Assembly: GCF_012530535.1 (NCBI RefSeq)
Contig: NZ_CP051299.1
Span: 1,364,001-1,428,000 of the forward strand
Source of the DNA: Microcella flavibacter
GTDB lineage: Bacteria; Actinomycetota; Actinomycetes; Actinomycetales; Microbacteriaceae
Length of the DNA stretch: 64,000 nucleotides
Reading direction: 5' to 3'
Positions 35,884 through 49,115 of the stretch are shown here, one piece after another. The first letter of the stretch is position 1; each line of letters begins with the position of its first letter. The position numbers and the translations under genes were made by a program. Below the pieces are notes generated by a model. It had not been told where the DNA came from and ran no database searches. It saw only the letters and a program-made list of their open reading frames with translations.

Positions 35884-36584
35884 GCATCCCGCTGGCCGGT
35901 CGTCGCCTCGTCGATCTCAGCCGCCCGCTGCGGACGGGCATGACGGTGTTCCCCGGTGATCCCGCGGTGCGCATCGAATCGGCGGCGACCCTCGAGCAGG
36001 ACGGCTTCGCCGTGAGCGCCCTGCACCTGGGCTCGCACAGCGGCACGCACGTCGACGCGCCCTCGCACAGCATCGCGGGCGGCGCGAGCATCGACGCGGT
36101 GCCGCTCGGGCAGCTCATCGTCCCGCTCGTCGTGCTGCGCGCCCGCGATCGCGCTCCGGGCACGGTCATCGGCTGGGCCGAGCTCGAGTCGCAGGCCGAG
36201 CTCGTGCGCGCGGGCGACGCCGTCGTCGTGGAGACGGGCTGGGACGCCCGCTTCGACGACGCCGACGCGGTCGACCACCCGAGCCTCGCTCCCGAGGTCG
36301 CCGAGCGGCTGCTCGCCCGCGGCGTGCGCGTCATCGGCACCGATGCCCTCAGCCCCGACGCCAGCCGCCCGGGCCCGGACGGCGCCTGGCGGCTGCCCGT
36401 GCACGAGCTCGTGCTCGGCGCGGGCGGGCTCATCCTCGAGAACCTCGCCGGGCTCGCCGCGGTACCCGCCCACGGCGCCGAGCTCATCGCCCTGCCGCTC
36501 GCCCTCCCCGGCGTCGACGGCTCGCCCGTCCGCGCCGTCGCCGTCCTGCCGTCGGAGGCCCGCGATACCGACGCCGCCCGCTAG
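35880..36584 (+). CDS. cyclase/kynurenine formamidase-family metal-dependent hydrolase
   Basis: The 234-residue protein carries the family metal-binding motif HSGTHVDAPSH (H53, H57, D59, H63) and the conserved start LVDLSRPLRTGMTVFPGDP. Members hydrolyse formyl- or cyclic amides such as N-formylkynurenine or isatin. No other kynurenine-pathway gene is present here, so the natural substrate is open; it may be the imported compound. GTG overlaps the NTF2-like stop by 4 bases. The TAG stop forms part of the box before pyrR. Confidence 0.88.
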   Translation: MSIPLAGRRLVDLSRPLRTGMTVFPGDPAVRIESAATLEQDGFAVSALHLGSHSGTHVDAPSHSIAGGASIDAVPLGQLIVPLVVLRARDRAPGTVIGWAELESQAELVRAGDAVVVETGWDARFDDADAVDHPSLAPEVAERLLARGVRVIGTDALSPDASRPGPDGAWRLPVHELVLGAGGLILENLAGLAAVPAHGAELIALPLALPGVDGSPVRAVAVLPSEARDTDAAR

Positions 36585-36587
36585 GCT
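36582..36587 (+). promoter_or_regulatory. putative -10 box of the pyr operon, overlapping the cyclase stop
   Basis: TAGGCT; its TAG is the stop codon of the cyclase gene. It predicts a leader of about 47 bases that contains the PyrR-type element. Confidence 0.45.
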
Positions 36588-36596
36588 GGCGGCACC

Positions 36597-36641
36597 GACA
36601 TCCTTTAAGAGCCGTCCCGAGAGGCGGGGAAGGAGGTCAGA
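36597..36641 (+). promoter_or_regulatory. PyrR-binding RNA element in the pyrR leader
   Basis: ATCCTTTAA is followed by GCCGTCCCGAGAGGCGGG (36611-36628) and the ribosome site GGAAGGAGG. CCCGAGAGG matches the conserved PyrR-binding loop seen in mycobacterial pyr leaders, where UMP-bound PyrR blocks translation. As the element directly abuts the ribosome site, translational repression of pyrR is the likely mode. Confidence 0.7.
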
Positions 36642-37172
36642 GTGGTCGCACGCACCGTGCTCGACGACGCTGACATCGCGCGCGCCCTGCGCCGCATCGC
36701 CCACGAGGTGGTCGAATCCCGCCGCGGCGACGGCCGCATCGTCTTCCTGGGCATCCCCACGCGGGGCACCGTGCTCGCCGAGCGGGTGCACGCGCTCGTC
36801 GAGGCCATCGAGCCCGGCTCGAGCAGCGTCGGCTCGCTCGACATCACGCTCTACCGCGACGATCTCGGCCGCACGCCCACCCGCGCGCCCGCCCCGACGC
36901 GCATCCCCGCCGAGGGGGTCGACGACGCGATCGTCGTGCTCGTCGACGACGTGCTCTACTCGGGCCGCACCGTGCGGGCGGCGCTCGACGCGCTCGCCGA
37001 CCACGGCCGCCCGCGGGCCGTGCGCCTCGCGGTGCTCATCGACCGCGGCCACCGCGAGCTGCCCATCCGCGCCGACTTCGTCGGCAAGAACCTGCCCTCC
37101 GCGACCAGCGAGCGCGTGCGCGTGCGCCTCGTCGACGTCGACGGCGTCGAGGAGGTGACGATCGAGCCGTGA
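36642..37172 (+). CDS. pyrR: bifunctional pyr operon regulator/uracil phosphoribosyltransferase PyrR
   Basis: RNA-binding attenuator that senses UMP/UTP and also has UPRTase activity. The 176 residues show [36 protein letters not shown] and the PRPP-binding motif [13 protein letters not shown] (98-110). GTG is preceded by GGAAGGAGG. It overlaps pyrB by 4 bases and opens an eight-gene chain. Confidence 0.96.
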   Translation: MVARTVLDDADIARALRRIAHEVVESRRGDGRIVFLGIPTRGTVLAERVHALVEAIEPGSSSVGSLDITLYRDDLGRTPTRAPAPTRIPAEGVDDAIVVLVDDVLYSGRTVRAALDALADHGRPRAVRLAVLIDRGHRELPIRADFVGKNLPSATSERVRVRLVDVDGVEEVTIEP

Positions 37173-38140
37173 AGCACCTGCTCTCCACCCGCGATCTCGA
37201 CCGGGCCGCCGCCGTGCGGCTGCTCGACGTCGCCGAGGACATGGCCCTCACCGCCACCCGCGAGGTGCGCAAGCTGCCGACCCTGCGCGGCCGCACCGTC
37301 GTCAACCTCTTCTTCGAGGACAGCACCCGCACGCGGCTCTCGTTCGAGTCGGCGGCCAAGCGCCTCAGCGCCGACGTGATCACCTTCAGCGCGAAGGGCT
37401 CGAGCGTCTCGAAGGGCGAGAGCCTCAAGGACACCGCGCAGACCCTGCAGGCGATGGGCGCCGACGCGATCGTGGTGCGGCACCCCTCCTCGGGCGCCGC
37501 GCACCAGCTCGCCCACAGCGGCTGGATCGATGCGCACGTGCTCAACGCCGGCGACGGCACGCACGAGCACCCCACGCAGGCCCTCCTCGATGCGTTCACG
37601 ATGCGGTCGCGCCGCTTCGGTGGCGATTCCCGCGGTCGCGATCTGAACGGGATGCGCGTGCTCATCGTCGGCGACGTGCTGCACTCGCGCGTCGCGCGCT
37701 CGAACGTCTGGCTGCTCGAGACCCTCGGAGCCGAGGTGCACCTCTGCGCGCCGCGCACGCTGCTGCCCGCCGGGGTCGGCAGCTGGCCCGCGCGCATCCA
37801 CCACGACCTCGACGCCGCCCTCGCGACCGGGCCCGACGCGGTGATGATGCTGCGGGTGCAGCAGGAGCGGATGCACGACGCCTTCTTCCCGAGCGCGCTC
37901 GAGTACGCGCGCGAGTACGGGCTCACCGCGGAACGTTTCGGCCGGTTGGAGGCCGATACGATGGTCATGCACCCCGGCCCGATGAATCGGGGCCTGGAGA
38001 TCTCGTCCGCCGCCGCCGACTCCGCGAGGTCGACGGTGCTCGAACAAGTCACGAACGGGGTCTTCATCCGCATGGCATCGCTCTACCTGCTCATCGCCGG
38101 CGCCGACGACGCGCCCCGCCCCTCGGGGGCCGACGCATGA
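37169..38140 (+). CDS. pyrB: aspartate carbamoyltransferase catalytic subunit
   Basis: Joins carbamoyl phosphate and aspartate, the committed pyrimidine step. The 323 residues have the carbamoyl-phosphate motif STRTR (52-56), K82 in the mobile loop (SVSKGES), and [10 protein letters not shown] (134-143). No regulatory subunit gene pyrI is present, as usual for actinobacteria. Start and end overlap the neighbours by 4 bases each. Confidence 0.97.
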   Translation: MKHLLSTRDLDRAAAVRLLDVAEDMALTATREVRKLPTLRGRTVVNLFFEDSTRTRLSFESAAKRLSADVITFSAKGSSVSKGESLKDTAQTLQAMGADAIVVRHPSSGAAHQLAHSGWIDAHVLNAGDGTHEHPTQALLDAFTMRSRRFGGDSRGRDLNGMRVLIVGDVLHSRVARSNVWLLETLGAEVHLCAPRTLLPAGVGSWPARIHHDLDAALATGPDAVMMLRVQQERMHDAFFPSALEYAREYGLTAERFGRLEADTMVMHPGPMNRGLEISSAAADSARSTVLEQVTNGVFIRMASLYLLIAGADDAPRPSGADA

Positions 38141-39447
38141 CCGGCCTGCTGATCCGCGGCGCGACGACGCTCGGCGGCGCGCAGGAGGACATCCGGGTGC
38201 GGGAGGGCCGCATCGTCGCGACCGGCTCCCTGCTGCCCGAGCTGCGCGAGACGGTCATCGACGCCGCGGGACTCGTCGCCCTGCCCGGCCTCGTCGACCT
38301 GCACACCCACCTGCGCGAGCCGGGCGGCGAGGCGAGCGAGACGGTGCTCACCGGCACCCGCGCCGCCGCGGCCGGCGGGTTCACCGCCGTCTTCGCCATG
38401 GCCAACACGAGCCCCGTGGCCGACACCGCGGGCGTCGTCGAGCAGGTCGCGAGCCTCGGGCACCGCCACGGCTACGCGACCGTGCGGCCGATCGGCGCCG
38501 TGACGGTCGGCCTCGCGGGGGAGCGCCTCAGCGAGATCGGCGCCATGGCCCGCTCGCGCGCCGCCGTGCGGGTGTTCAGCGACGACGGGAAGTGCGTGCA
38601 CGACGCCCTGCTCATGCGCCGCGCGCTCGAGTACGTCGCGACCTTCGACGGCGTGATCGCCCAGCACGCGCAGGAGCCCCGTCTCACCGAGGGCGCCCAG
38701 ATGAACGAGGGCGCGCTCTCGGGCGAGCTCGGCCTCGCCGGCTGGCCCGCCGTCGCCGAGGAGGCGATCATCGCCCGTGACGTGCTGCTCGCCCAGCACG
38801 TGGGCGCGCGCCTGCACGTCTGCCACGTCTCGACCGCCGGCAGCGTCGACGTCATCCGCTGGGCGAAGGCACGCGGCATCGCCGTGACCGCCGAGGTCAC
38901 CCCGCACCACCTGCTGCTCACCGAGGAGCTCGCCCGCGGCTACGACGCCCGCTTCAAGGTCAACCCGCCGCTGCGCCGCGACGAGGACGTGCACGCCCTG
39001 CGCACCGCCCTCGCCGACGGCACGATCGACATCGTCGCCACCGACCACGCCCCGCACCCCGCCGAGGCGAAGGAGTGCACCTGGGCCGAGGCCGCCTTCG
39101 GCATGGTCGGCCTCGAATCGGCGCTGCCGGTCGTGCAGACGGCGATGATCGAGACGGGGATGCTCGGCTGGGCCGACATCGCGCGCGTGCTGTCGACCGC
39201 CCCCGCCGCCATCGGGCGCCTCGAGGGTTACGAGTCCCCGCTCGCCGAGGGCTCGGCCGCGCACCTCACGCTCGTCGACCCGGCCGCGCGCCGCACCTGG
39301 GGCGCCGACGACCTGCACGGCCGCTCCTCGAACACGCCCTACACGGGCGTCGAGCTCGCGGGCGCGATCGTCGCCACCGTGCACGGCGGCGTGCCGACCC
39401 TGCTCGACGGGGCGCTCCGCCCCGCCGAGGAGGTTGCCCGTGGATAG
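38137..39447 (+). CDS. pyrC: dihydroorotase
   Basis: Zinc amidohydrolase that closes carbamoyl-aspartate to dihydroorotate. The 436 residues have the metal motif [10 protein letters not shown] (H56, H58), [28 protein letters not shown] and the late catalytic [12 protein letters not shown] overlaps the pyrB stop by 4 bases. Confidence 0.97.
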   Translation: MTGLLIRGATTLGGAQEDIRVREGRIVATGSLLPELRETVIDAAGLVALPGLVDLHTHLREPGGEASETVLTGTRAAAAGGFTAVFAMANTSPVADTAGVVEQVASLGHRHGYATVRPIGAVTVGLAGERLSEIGAMARSRAAVRVFSDDGKCVHDALLMRRALEYVATFDGVIAQHAQEPRLTEGAQMNEGALSGELGLAGWPAVAEEAIIARDVLLAQHVGARLHVCHVSTAGSVDVIRWAKARGIAVTAEVTPHHLLLTEELARGYDARFKVNPPLRRDEDVHALRTALADGTIDIVATDHAPHPAEAKECTWAEAAFGMVGLESALPVVQTAMIETGMLGWADIARVLSTAPAAIGRLEGYESPLAEGSAAHLTLVDPAARRTWGADDLHGRSSNTPYTGVELAGAIVATVHGGVPTLLDGALRPAEEVARG

Positions 39448-40000
39448 GCTCACCCCCGCGCTCATCGTGATCTCGATCCTGCTGCTGGCCTTCGCGCTCA
39501 TGCTGCTCGGCTGGCGCAACCGCCGGCGCCGGCAGGCGGGGCTCGGACGCCCGGAGCCGCTGCCTGCGGGGATCGGCGAGCCGGGCATCCGCGTGCCCGT
39601 GCTCTACGTCGCCACGACGCGCGCCGACGCCCCGCTCGATCGCATCGCCGTGCACGGCCTCGGCTTCCGCTCGCGCGGCGAGGTCGGCGTGCACCCCGAG
39701 GGCGTCGTGCTCGCGCTGCGCGGCCAGGAGCCGGTCTACGTGCCCGCCGCCGCCGTGCGCGGCGCGACCCGCGCCACCTGGACCATCGACCGCGTCGTCG
39801 AGGAGGGCGGGCTCGTGATGCTCGCCTGGACGCTCGACGGCACCGAGGTCGACAGCTACCTGCGCGTCACCGACGATCGCGCGGCCGAGCTGCTCGCCGC
39901 CCTGCGCGCAGTCGCGCCCGCGGACGGCACCGCCCCCGACGCCTCCGACCCCCACCCCGACGAGCCCGCGCTCCGCCCCGACGAAAGGCCCGCCTCATGA
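39440..40000 (+). CDS. PH-like membrane protein of the pyr operon (Rv1382-like)
   Basis: A 186-residue protein with one N-terminal membrane helix (about 6-24, [19 protein letters not shown]), a basic patch, and a beta-rich domain of about 100 residues. The gene between pyrC and carA in M. tuberculosis (Rv1382) is of the same kind. No catalytic motif is seen and the role is unknown. I prefer GTG 39440 because GGAGG lies seven bases upstream; a TTG at 39434 is an alternative. It overlaps both pyrC (8 bases) and carA (4 bases). Confidence 0.85.
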   Translation: MDRLTPALIVISILLLAFALMLLGWRNRRRRQAGLGRPEPLPAGIGEPGIRVPVLYVATTRADAPLDRIAVHGLGFRSRGEVGVHPEGVVLALRGQEPVYVPAAAVRGATRATWTIDRVVEEGGLVMLAWTLDGTEVDSYLRVTDDRAAELLAALRAVAPADGTAPDASDPHPDEPALRPDERPAS

Positions 40001-41159
40001 CCTCCGCCCCCGCCGTGCTCGTGCTCGAAGACGGCACCCGATTCCCCGGCCGCGCCTACGGCGCCGAGGGCCGCACCGTCGGCGAGGCCGTCTTCGCCAC
40101 CGGCATGAGCGGCTACCAGGAGACCCTGACCGACCCGAGCTACGCCGGCCAGATCGTCGTGCAGACCGCGCCGCACATCGGCAACACGGGCATGAACGAC
40201 GAGGACCCGGAGAGCCGCCGCATCTGGGTCGACGGCTACGTCGTGCGCGACCCCTCCCGCGTCGTCTCGAACCACCGCGCCGTGCGCAGCCTCGACGACG
40301 AGCTCGTCGAGCAGGGCGTCGTCGGCATCAGCGGCATCGACACGCGCGCCCTCACCCGCCGGCTGCGCGATGCGGGCGTGATGCGCGCCGGCATCTTCTC
40401 CGGTGAGGATGCCCGGCTCGACCCCGAGCAGCAGCTCGAGCTCGTGCGGGCGGGCGCCGGCATGGCCGGCCGCAACCTGTCCGCCGAGGTCTCGGTCGGC
40501 GAGACGCTCGTCGTGCCCGCCGTCGGCGAGGGGATCGGCCGCCTCGCGGTGCTCGACCTCGGCGTCAAGGCCTCGACGCTGCGCCACCTGTCCGAGCGCG
40601 GCTTCGAGGTGCACGTGCTGCCCCAGTCGGTCACCCTCGACGAGCTGCGCGCCCTCGACCCGGTCGCGGTCTTCTACTCGAACGGCCCCGGCGACCCCGC
40701 GGCGAGCGACGGCCACGTCGAGCTGCTGCAGGGCGTGCTGCGCGACGGCCTGCCCTTCTTCGGCATCTGCTTCGGCAACCAGCTGCTCGGCCGCGCGCTC
40801 GGCTTCGGCACCTACAAGCTGCCCTTCGGGCACCGCGGCATCAACCAGCCGGTGCTCGACAAGCAGACCGGCCGCATCGAGATCACGGCGCACAACCACG
40901 GCTTCGCCGTCGACGCCCCCACGGAGGGCGTCGTCGAGAGCCCCGCGGGCTTCGGCCGCGTCGAGGTGAGCCACGTCGGCCTCAACGATCAGGTGGTCGA
41001 GGGCCTGCGCGCGCTCGACATCCCCGCCTTCTCGGTGCAGTACCACCCCGAGGCCGCCGCCGGCCCGCACGACTCCACCTACCTCTTCGACCGCTTCCGC
41101 GACGCCGTCATCGCGCACCGCGCCGCGGCGGCCAGCACCCAGAACGAAAGCGACCACTG

Positions 41160-41160
<1 letters not shown>
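39997..41160 (+). CDS. carA: carbamoyl-phosphate synthase small (glutaminase) subunit
   Basis: Releases ammonia from glutamine for CarB. The 387 residues have the N-terminal CarA domain ([20 protein letters not shown] region) and a class I amidotransferase domain with nucleophile C258 in [11 protein letters not shown] and the H350/E352 pair in [10 protein letters not shown] overlaps the upstream gene by 4 bases; the stop shares one base with the carB ATG. Confidence 0.97.
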
Positions 41161-44458
<3,298 letters not shown>

Positions 44459-44462
<4 letters not shown>

Positions 44463-45313
44463 CCGCGGTCGATGCCGGCCGAGCCCCGGTCGTGGGCACA
44501 GGCTTCGGCGCGCGCCTGACCGAGGCGATGGATGCCCGCGGCCCCCTCTGCGTCGGCATCGACCCGCACGCCGCCCTCCTCGAGCGCTGGGGTCTTCCCG
44601 ACGACGCGCAAGGTGCGCGCGAGCTCGCCCTGCGGGTCGTGGAGGCGGCGGCCGGGTCGGTCGGCATCGTCAAGCCGCAGGTCGCGTTCTTCGAGCGCTT
44701 CGGCGCGGCCGGCTACGCCGTGCTCGAGGAGGTCATCGCCGCCGCGCGCACCGCCGGCCTCCTCGTCATCGCCGATGCGAAGCGCGGCGACGTCGGCTCG
44801 ACGCTCGCCGCCTACGCCGCCGCCTGGCTGGGGGAGGGCTCGCCGCTGCGGGCCGACGCCATGACGGCCGTCGCCTTCCAGGGCCTCGGCTCGCTGGAGG
44901 AGGCGATCGCCGCCGACGGCGGGGTCTTCGTGCTCGCCGCGACCTCGAATCCCGAGGGCCGCGCGCTGCAGGCCTCCCGCGACGAGGCGGGCCGCACCGT
45001 CTCGGCGCAGCTCGTGCACGAGGTCGCCCAGCGCAACGCCGCCGCGCCCGGCACCGGCCTCGGCGACCTCGGCGTCGTCATCGGCGCGACGCGCCCCCTC
45101 GCCGAGACCGGCATCGACCCCGCCGACCTCGCGCGCACGCCCGTCCTCGCCCCCGGCTTCGGCGCGCAGGGCGCGCGGCTCGGCGAGCTCGAGCAGCTGT
45201 TCGGGGCGGCCTGGCCCGCGGTGATCCCGACCGTGTCGCGCAGCGTGCTCGGCGACGGCGCCGACGGGGTGCGCGCGGCGATCGCGGCCCACCGCGCGGA
45301 GCTCGGGCGATGA
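44459..45313 (+). CDS. pyrF: orotidine 5'-phosphate decarboxylase (type 2)
   Basis: Decarboxylates OMP to UMP. The 284 residues fit the longer type 2 subfamily of actinobacteria, with [13 protein letters not shown] near the start and the catalytic DAKRGD (D106, K108). GTG overlaps carB by 4 bases; the stop overlaps the gmk fusion by 4 bases. Confidence 0.96.
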
Positions 45314-46230
45314 CCGGGCAGGGGCGGCAGCATCCCGCGATGCCCGACGTCGACCGCGCGGCCGCCTCGCGCGCCGCCGTCGAGGCCCGCCGCGCCCGGG
45401 CGGCCGTCAAGCAGGCCGTGCGGGCGGGGGAGCGCAGCGCCCTCTCGGTCGCCGAGGCCGCCTGGCGCGACGCCGAGGGCGTCGAGGCCGGGATGCGCGT
45501 GCGCGACCTCATCGGAACGCTCAAGGGCCTCGGCCCCACCCGCACGCTCGCGGCGCTCGAGTCGCTCGGCATCGCCGAGGTCAAGCGCCTCGGCGGGCTC
45601 GGGCACCGGCAGCGGCAGTCCCTGCGCGCCTGGCTGCGCGCCCGGGAGGCCGTCGCGGGGCACGGGCGGCTGGTCGTGCTCGCCGGCCCGACCGCGGTCG
45701 GCAAGGGCACGGTCTCGTCGTACATCCGCGAGAACTTCCCCGAGGTGCTGCTGAGCGTCTCGGCCACGACGCGCACGCCGCGCCCGGGCGAGATCGACGG
45801 CGTGCACTACTTCTTCCTCGACGACGAGCGCTTCGACGCGATGGTCGCCGACGACGAGTTCCTCGAGTGGGCCGTGGTGCACAACCGCAGCCGCTACGGC
45901 ACGCCGCGGCCGCCCGTCGCCGCCGCCCTCGCGGAGGGCCGCAGCGTGCTGCTCGAGATCGACCTCGACGGGGCGCGCCAGGTGCGGCGCGCGAGCCCTG
46001 AGGCCGTGCTGGTGTTCCTCCTGCCGCCGACGTGGGACGAGCTCGTGCGCCGACTGGTCGGACGCGGCACCGAATCCGCGGAGGAGCAGGCTCGCCGGCT
46101 CGAGACCGCGCAGGTCGAACTGGCCGCCCAGGACGAGTTCGACGTGCTCGTCGTCAACGACGATGTCGAGCGCGCGGCCCGCGAGGTCGTAGACTTGCTG
46201 GCAGTGCCCCGCGCCGATCCGCGCGGCTGA
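45310..46230 (+). CDS. gmk: fusion of actinobacterial integration host factor (mIHF) domain and guanylate kinase
   Basis: The 306-residue product has two parts. Residues about 12-110 resemble mIHF, the essential nucleoid protein of mycobacteria: a helical Ala/Arg-rich arm, then [20 protein letters not shown] and [16 protein letters not shown] of the DNA-binding helix-turn-helix. Residues about 118-300 are guanylate kinase, with P-loop [10 protein letters not shown] (125-134), [17 protein letters not shown] for GMP binding, and [13 protein letters not shown]. In M. tuberculosis mihF and gmk are adjacent separate genes. ATG overlaps pyrF by 4 bases, so this purine kinase and DNA-binding domain belong to the pyr chain. 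Confidence 0.93.
   Translation: MTGQGRQHPAMPDVDRAAASRAAVEARRARAAVKQAVRAGERSALSVAEAAWRDAEGVEAGMRVRDLIGTLKGLGPTRTLAALESLGIAEVKRLGGLGHRQRQSLRAWLRAREAVAGHGRLVVLAGPTAVGKGTVSSYIRENFPEVLLSVSATTRTPRPGEIDGVHYFFLDDERFDAMVADDEFLEWAVVHNRSRYGTPRPPVAAALAEGRSVLLEIDLDGARQVRRASPEAVLVFLLPPTWDELVRRLVGRGTESAEEQARRLETAQVELAAQDEFDVLVVNDDVERAAREVVDLLAVPRADPRG
46190..46195 (+). promoter_or_regulatory. putative -10 box of rpoZ inside the gmk 3' end
   Basis: TAGACT lies 100 bases before the rpoZ ATG, within gmk coding sequence. It is the likely start of a new unit. Confidence 0.35.
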
Positions 46231-46295
46231 GCACGCCGACGCGATCGCAGCGACACCGGCAGCATCACGAGCAGACGACGAATTACGGAGCAGAC

Positions 46296-46556
46296 ATGGC
46301 CGCCAGCAAGACCCAGGGCATCATCGATCCCCCCATCGACCAGCTGCTGACGAAGGTCGACTCCAAGTACCAGCTCGTCATCTTCGCCTCGAAGCGCGCG
46401 CGCCAGATCAACGATTACTACGCCGACCTGCACGAGGGCTCGCTCTTCGACAACGTCGGCCCGCTCGTCGACTCGACCGTCGACGACAAGCCGCTCTCGG
46501 TCGCAATGCACGAGATCAGCGAGGGCAAGCTGATCCTCACCAAGCTCCCCGAGTAG
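46296..46556 (+). CDS. rpoZ: DNA-directed RNA polymerase omega subunit
   Basis: Small subunit that chaperones beta-prime. The 86 residues show the omega pattern: [20 protein letters not shown] and [12 protein letters not shown] with the conserved Arg-Ala-Arg-Gln. The ATG at 46296 has ACGGAG upstream; the frame is open further back without omega homology. Position between gmk and coaBC is the usual one. Confidence 0.95.
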   Translation: MAASKTQGIIDPPIDQLLTKVDSKYQLVIFASKRARQINDYYADLHEGSLFDNVGPLVDSTVDDKPLSVAMHEISEGKLILTKLPE

Positions 46557-46566
46557 CACCGGCACC

Positions 46567-47778
46567 ATGACGGGGTCGTCCGAGGCCCGGCCCGGCCGAC
46601 TGACGGTCGTCGTCGGCATCACGGGCGGTATCGCGGCCTACAAGGCCGTCGGCGTCGCCCGCGGCTTCGTGCTCGCCGGGCACGACGTCCACGTCATCGC
46701 CACCGAGGGCGCGCTGCGCTTCGTCGGGCGCCCGACGCTCGAGGCGATCAGCCGCAACCCGGTGCACACCGACCTCTACGAGGGGGTCGCCGAGGTGCGC
46801 CACGTCGCCCTCGGGCAGCGCGCCGACCTCATCGTGATCGCGCCCGCGACGGCGCACGCGATCGCCTCCCTCGCGGCGGGCCTCGCGGGCGATCTGCTCG
46901 GCACGACCGTGCTCGCCTCCGAGGCGCCGCTCGTCGTCGCCCCCGCGATGCACACCGAGATGTGGGGCAACGCCGCCACGCGGGCGAACATCGACACGCT
47001 CCGCGGCCGCGGCGTGCACATCGTCGGCCCCGCCTCCGGCGCGCTCACCGGCACCGACGTGGGCCCCGGCCGCATGGCCGAGCCCGACGACATCGTCGCC
47101 GAGGCGCTCGCGCTCGTCGGCCCCCGCGACCTCGTCGGCCGGCGCATCCTCGTCTCGGCCGGCGGCACGCGCGAGCCCCTCGATCCCGTCCGGTTCCTCG
47201 GCAACCGCTCGAGCGGCCGCCAGGGCACGGCCCTCGCGCGCGCCGCGCTCGCCCGCGGCGCCGAGGTCACCCTCGTCGCCGCCCATCTCGAGGTGGATGC
47301 CCCCGCCGGGGCCGTCGTCGAGCACGTCGAGACCACGGCCGACCTCCTGGAGGCCATGACGCGCCTCGCTCCCGCCCACGACACGGTCATCATGGCCGCG
47401 GCCGTCGCCGACTTCCGCCCGCGCGAGGTCGCGGCGGGCAAGCTCAAGAAGAGCGACGACGACCGGGGCCTGACCCTCGAGCTGGAGCGCACGCCCGACG
47501 TGCTCGCCGCCCTCGCCGCGGCCCGCACGGCCGACCAGCGCATCGTGGGTTTCGCCGCCGAGACCGAGCAGGACGAGCGCGCGCTCGTCGCGCTCGCGGC
47601 GGGCAAGGCGCAGCGCAAGGGCGCCGACCTCATCGTCGTGAACCGGGTCGGCTGGAGCGAGGGCTTCGGGGCGACGACCAACAGCGTCATGATGGTGCGC
47701 GCCGACGGTAGCGTGGTCTCCGCAGCCTCGGGGGACAAGCTGTCGGTGGCGGACCGTATCCTCGACGCGATCGGCTGA
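46567..47778 (+). CDS. coaBC: bifunctional phosphopantothenoylcysteine decarboxylase/phosphopantothenate-cysteine ligase
   Basis: Two consecutive steps of coenzyme A synthesis. The 403 residues have the N-terminal flavoprotein CoaC domain (VVVGITGGIAAYKAVGVAR; APAMHTEMW, where most bacteria outside actinobacteria have Asn in place of the His) and the C-terminal CoaB domain with GGTREPLDPVRFLGNRSSG and AAAVADFRPREV. It begins 10 bases past rpoZ. Confidence 0.96.
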   Translation: MTGSSEARPGRLTVVVGITGGIAAYKAVGVARGFVLAGHDVHVIATEGALRFVGRPTLEAISRNPVHTDLYEGVAEVRHVALGQRADLIVIAPATAHAIASLAAGLAGDLLGTTVLASEAPLVVAPAMHTEMWGNAATRANIDTLRGRGVHIVGPASGALTGTDVGPGRMAEPDDIVAEALALVGPRDLVGRRILVSAGGTREPLDPVRFLGNRSSGRQGTALARAALARGAEVTLVAAHLEVDAPAGAVVEHVETTADLLEAMTRLAPAHDTVIMAAAVADFRPREVAAGKLKKSDDDRGLTLELERTPDVLAALAAARTADQRIVGFAAETEQDERALVALAAGKAQRKGADLIVVNRVGWSEGFGATTNSVMMVRADGSVVSAASGDKLSVADRILDAIG

Positions 47779-47791
47779 TCCGGCCCCGCTG

Positions 47792-47869
47792 CCACGCTCG
47801 ACAACCGCTGCCCCGCCCGAGAACCGCACCACGCTCGACGCAGCACCGTTCACCACCGCCACGTTCGAC
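47792..47869 (+). repeat. three 11-base direct repeats in the metK leader
   Basis: CCACGCTCGAC occurs at 47792-47802 and 47829-47839, and CCACGTTCGAC at 47859-47869, all in the 111-base gap between coaBC and metK. They may be binding sites or degenerate low-complexity sequence. No SAM riboswitch fold is recognisable. Confidence 0.55.
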
Positions 47870-47889
47870 ACCGATGGGAATGCTCCGCC

Positions 47890-49083
47890 ATGACCGATCT
47901 GCGCCTCTTCACCTCCGAATCGGTCACCGAGGGCCACCCCGACAAGATCTGCGACCAGGTCTCCGACTCGATCCTCGATGCGCTCCTCGCGGTCGACCCG
48001 CACGCGCGCGTCGCCGTCGAGACCCTCGTCACGACCGGGCTCGTGCACGTCGCGGGCGAGGTCTCGACGATCGGCTACGTCGACATCCCCGGCATCGTGC
48101 GCCGGCGCGTCACCGACATCGGCTACACCTCCTCCGACGTCTGGTTCGACGGCCGCTCCTGCGGCGTCTCGATCTCGATCGGCGGGCAGTCGCCCGACAT
48201 CGCGCAGGGCGTCGACGCGGCCTACGAGTCGCGCGAGCAGGCCAGCGCCGACGCGGGCGACGTGCAGGGCGCGGGCGACCAGGGCATCATGTTCGGCTAC
48301 GCCACGCGCGAGACGACGCAGCTCATGCCGCTGCCGATCTGGCTCGCGCACCGCCTGGCCGAGCGGCTCGCCGAGGTGCGCAAGACCGGCGTGCTCGACT
48401 ACCTCGCGCCCGACGGCAAGACGCAGGTGACCGTGGGCTACGAGGGCCAGGTGCCGAAGACGATCGAGACGATCGTGCTCTCGACCCAGCACCTCGACTC
48501 GGTCACGACCGAGCAGCTGCGCGCCGAGGTCGAGCAGCAGGTGATCCGCCCCGTGCTCGAAGCGCACGGCTTCGCCGACCAGCGCCCGCGCATCCTCATC
48601 AACCCCACCGGCCGCTTCGTCATCGGCGGGCCGCAGGGCGACGCCGGCCTCACCGGCCGCAAGATCATCGTCGACACCTACGGCGGCGCCTCGCGGCACG
48701 GCGGCGGCGCCTTCTCGGGCAAGGACCCGTCGAAGGTCGACCGCTCCGCCGCCTACGCCATGCGCTGGGTCGCGAAGAACGCCGTCGCCGCCGGCCTCGC
48801 CGACCGGCTCGAGGTGCAGGTCGCCTACGCCATCGGCAAGGCCTCGCCCGTCGGGCTCTACGTCGAGACCTTCGGCACGCACCACGTGCCGGAGGCGCGC
48901 ATCCAGTCCGCCATCCAGGAGGTCTTCGACCTGCGCCCCGGCGCGATCGTGCGCGACCTCGACCTGTTGCGCCCCATCTACGCGCGCACCTCGACCTACG
49001 GCCACTTCGGGCGCGAGCTGCCCGAGTTCACGTGGGAGCGCACCGACCGCGCCGACGACCTGCGCGCGGCGGCCGGCCTCTGA
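47890..49083 (+). CDS. metK: S-adenosylmethionine synthase
   Basis: Makes SAM from methionine and ATP. The 397 residues carry [18 protein letters not shown] with H16 and D18, [12 protein letters not shown], and the late conserved [16 protein letters not shown]. Length is standard. It lies between coaBC and priA as in M. tuberculosis. Confidence 0.98.
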   Translation: MTDLRLFTSESVTEGHPDKICDQVSDSILDALLAVDPHARVAVETLVTTGLVHVAGEVSTIGYVDIPGIVRRRVTDIGYTSSDVWFDGRSCGVSISIGGQSPDIAQGVDAAYESREQASADAGDVQGAGDQGIMFGYATRETTQLMPLPIWLAHRLAERLAEVRKTGVLDYLAPDGKTQVTVGYEGQVPKTIETIVLSTQHLDSVTTEQLRAEVEQQVIRPVLEAHGFADQRPRILINPTGRFVIGGPQGDAGLTGRKIIVDTYGGASRHGGGAFSGKDPSKVDRSAAYAMRWVAKNAVAAGLADRLEVQVAYAIGKASPVGLYVETFGTHHVPEARIQSAIQEVFDLRPGAIVRDLDLLRPIYARTSTYGHFGRELPEFTWERTDRADDLRAAAGL

Positions 49084-49115
49084 GCATTCCAGAGCGCGCC
49101 GCTCCGGCGCGCACC

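Noticed and set aside
47779-47889. A SAM riboswitch before metK
   Set aside because: The gap contains short direct repeats but none of the conserved cores or stems of known SAM riboswitch classes that I could recognise.
47874-49115. Long in-frame extension upstream of priA
   Set aside because: The frame is open through metK but that part is an Arg-rich shadow of metK. PriA similarity begins at the ATG at 49116.
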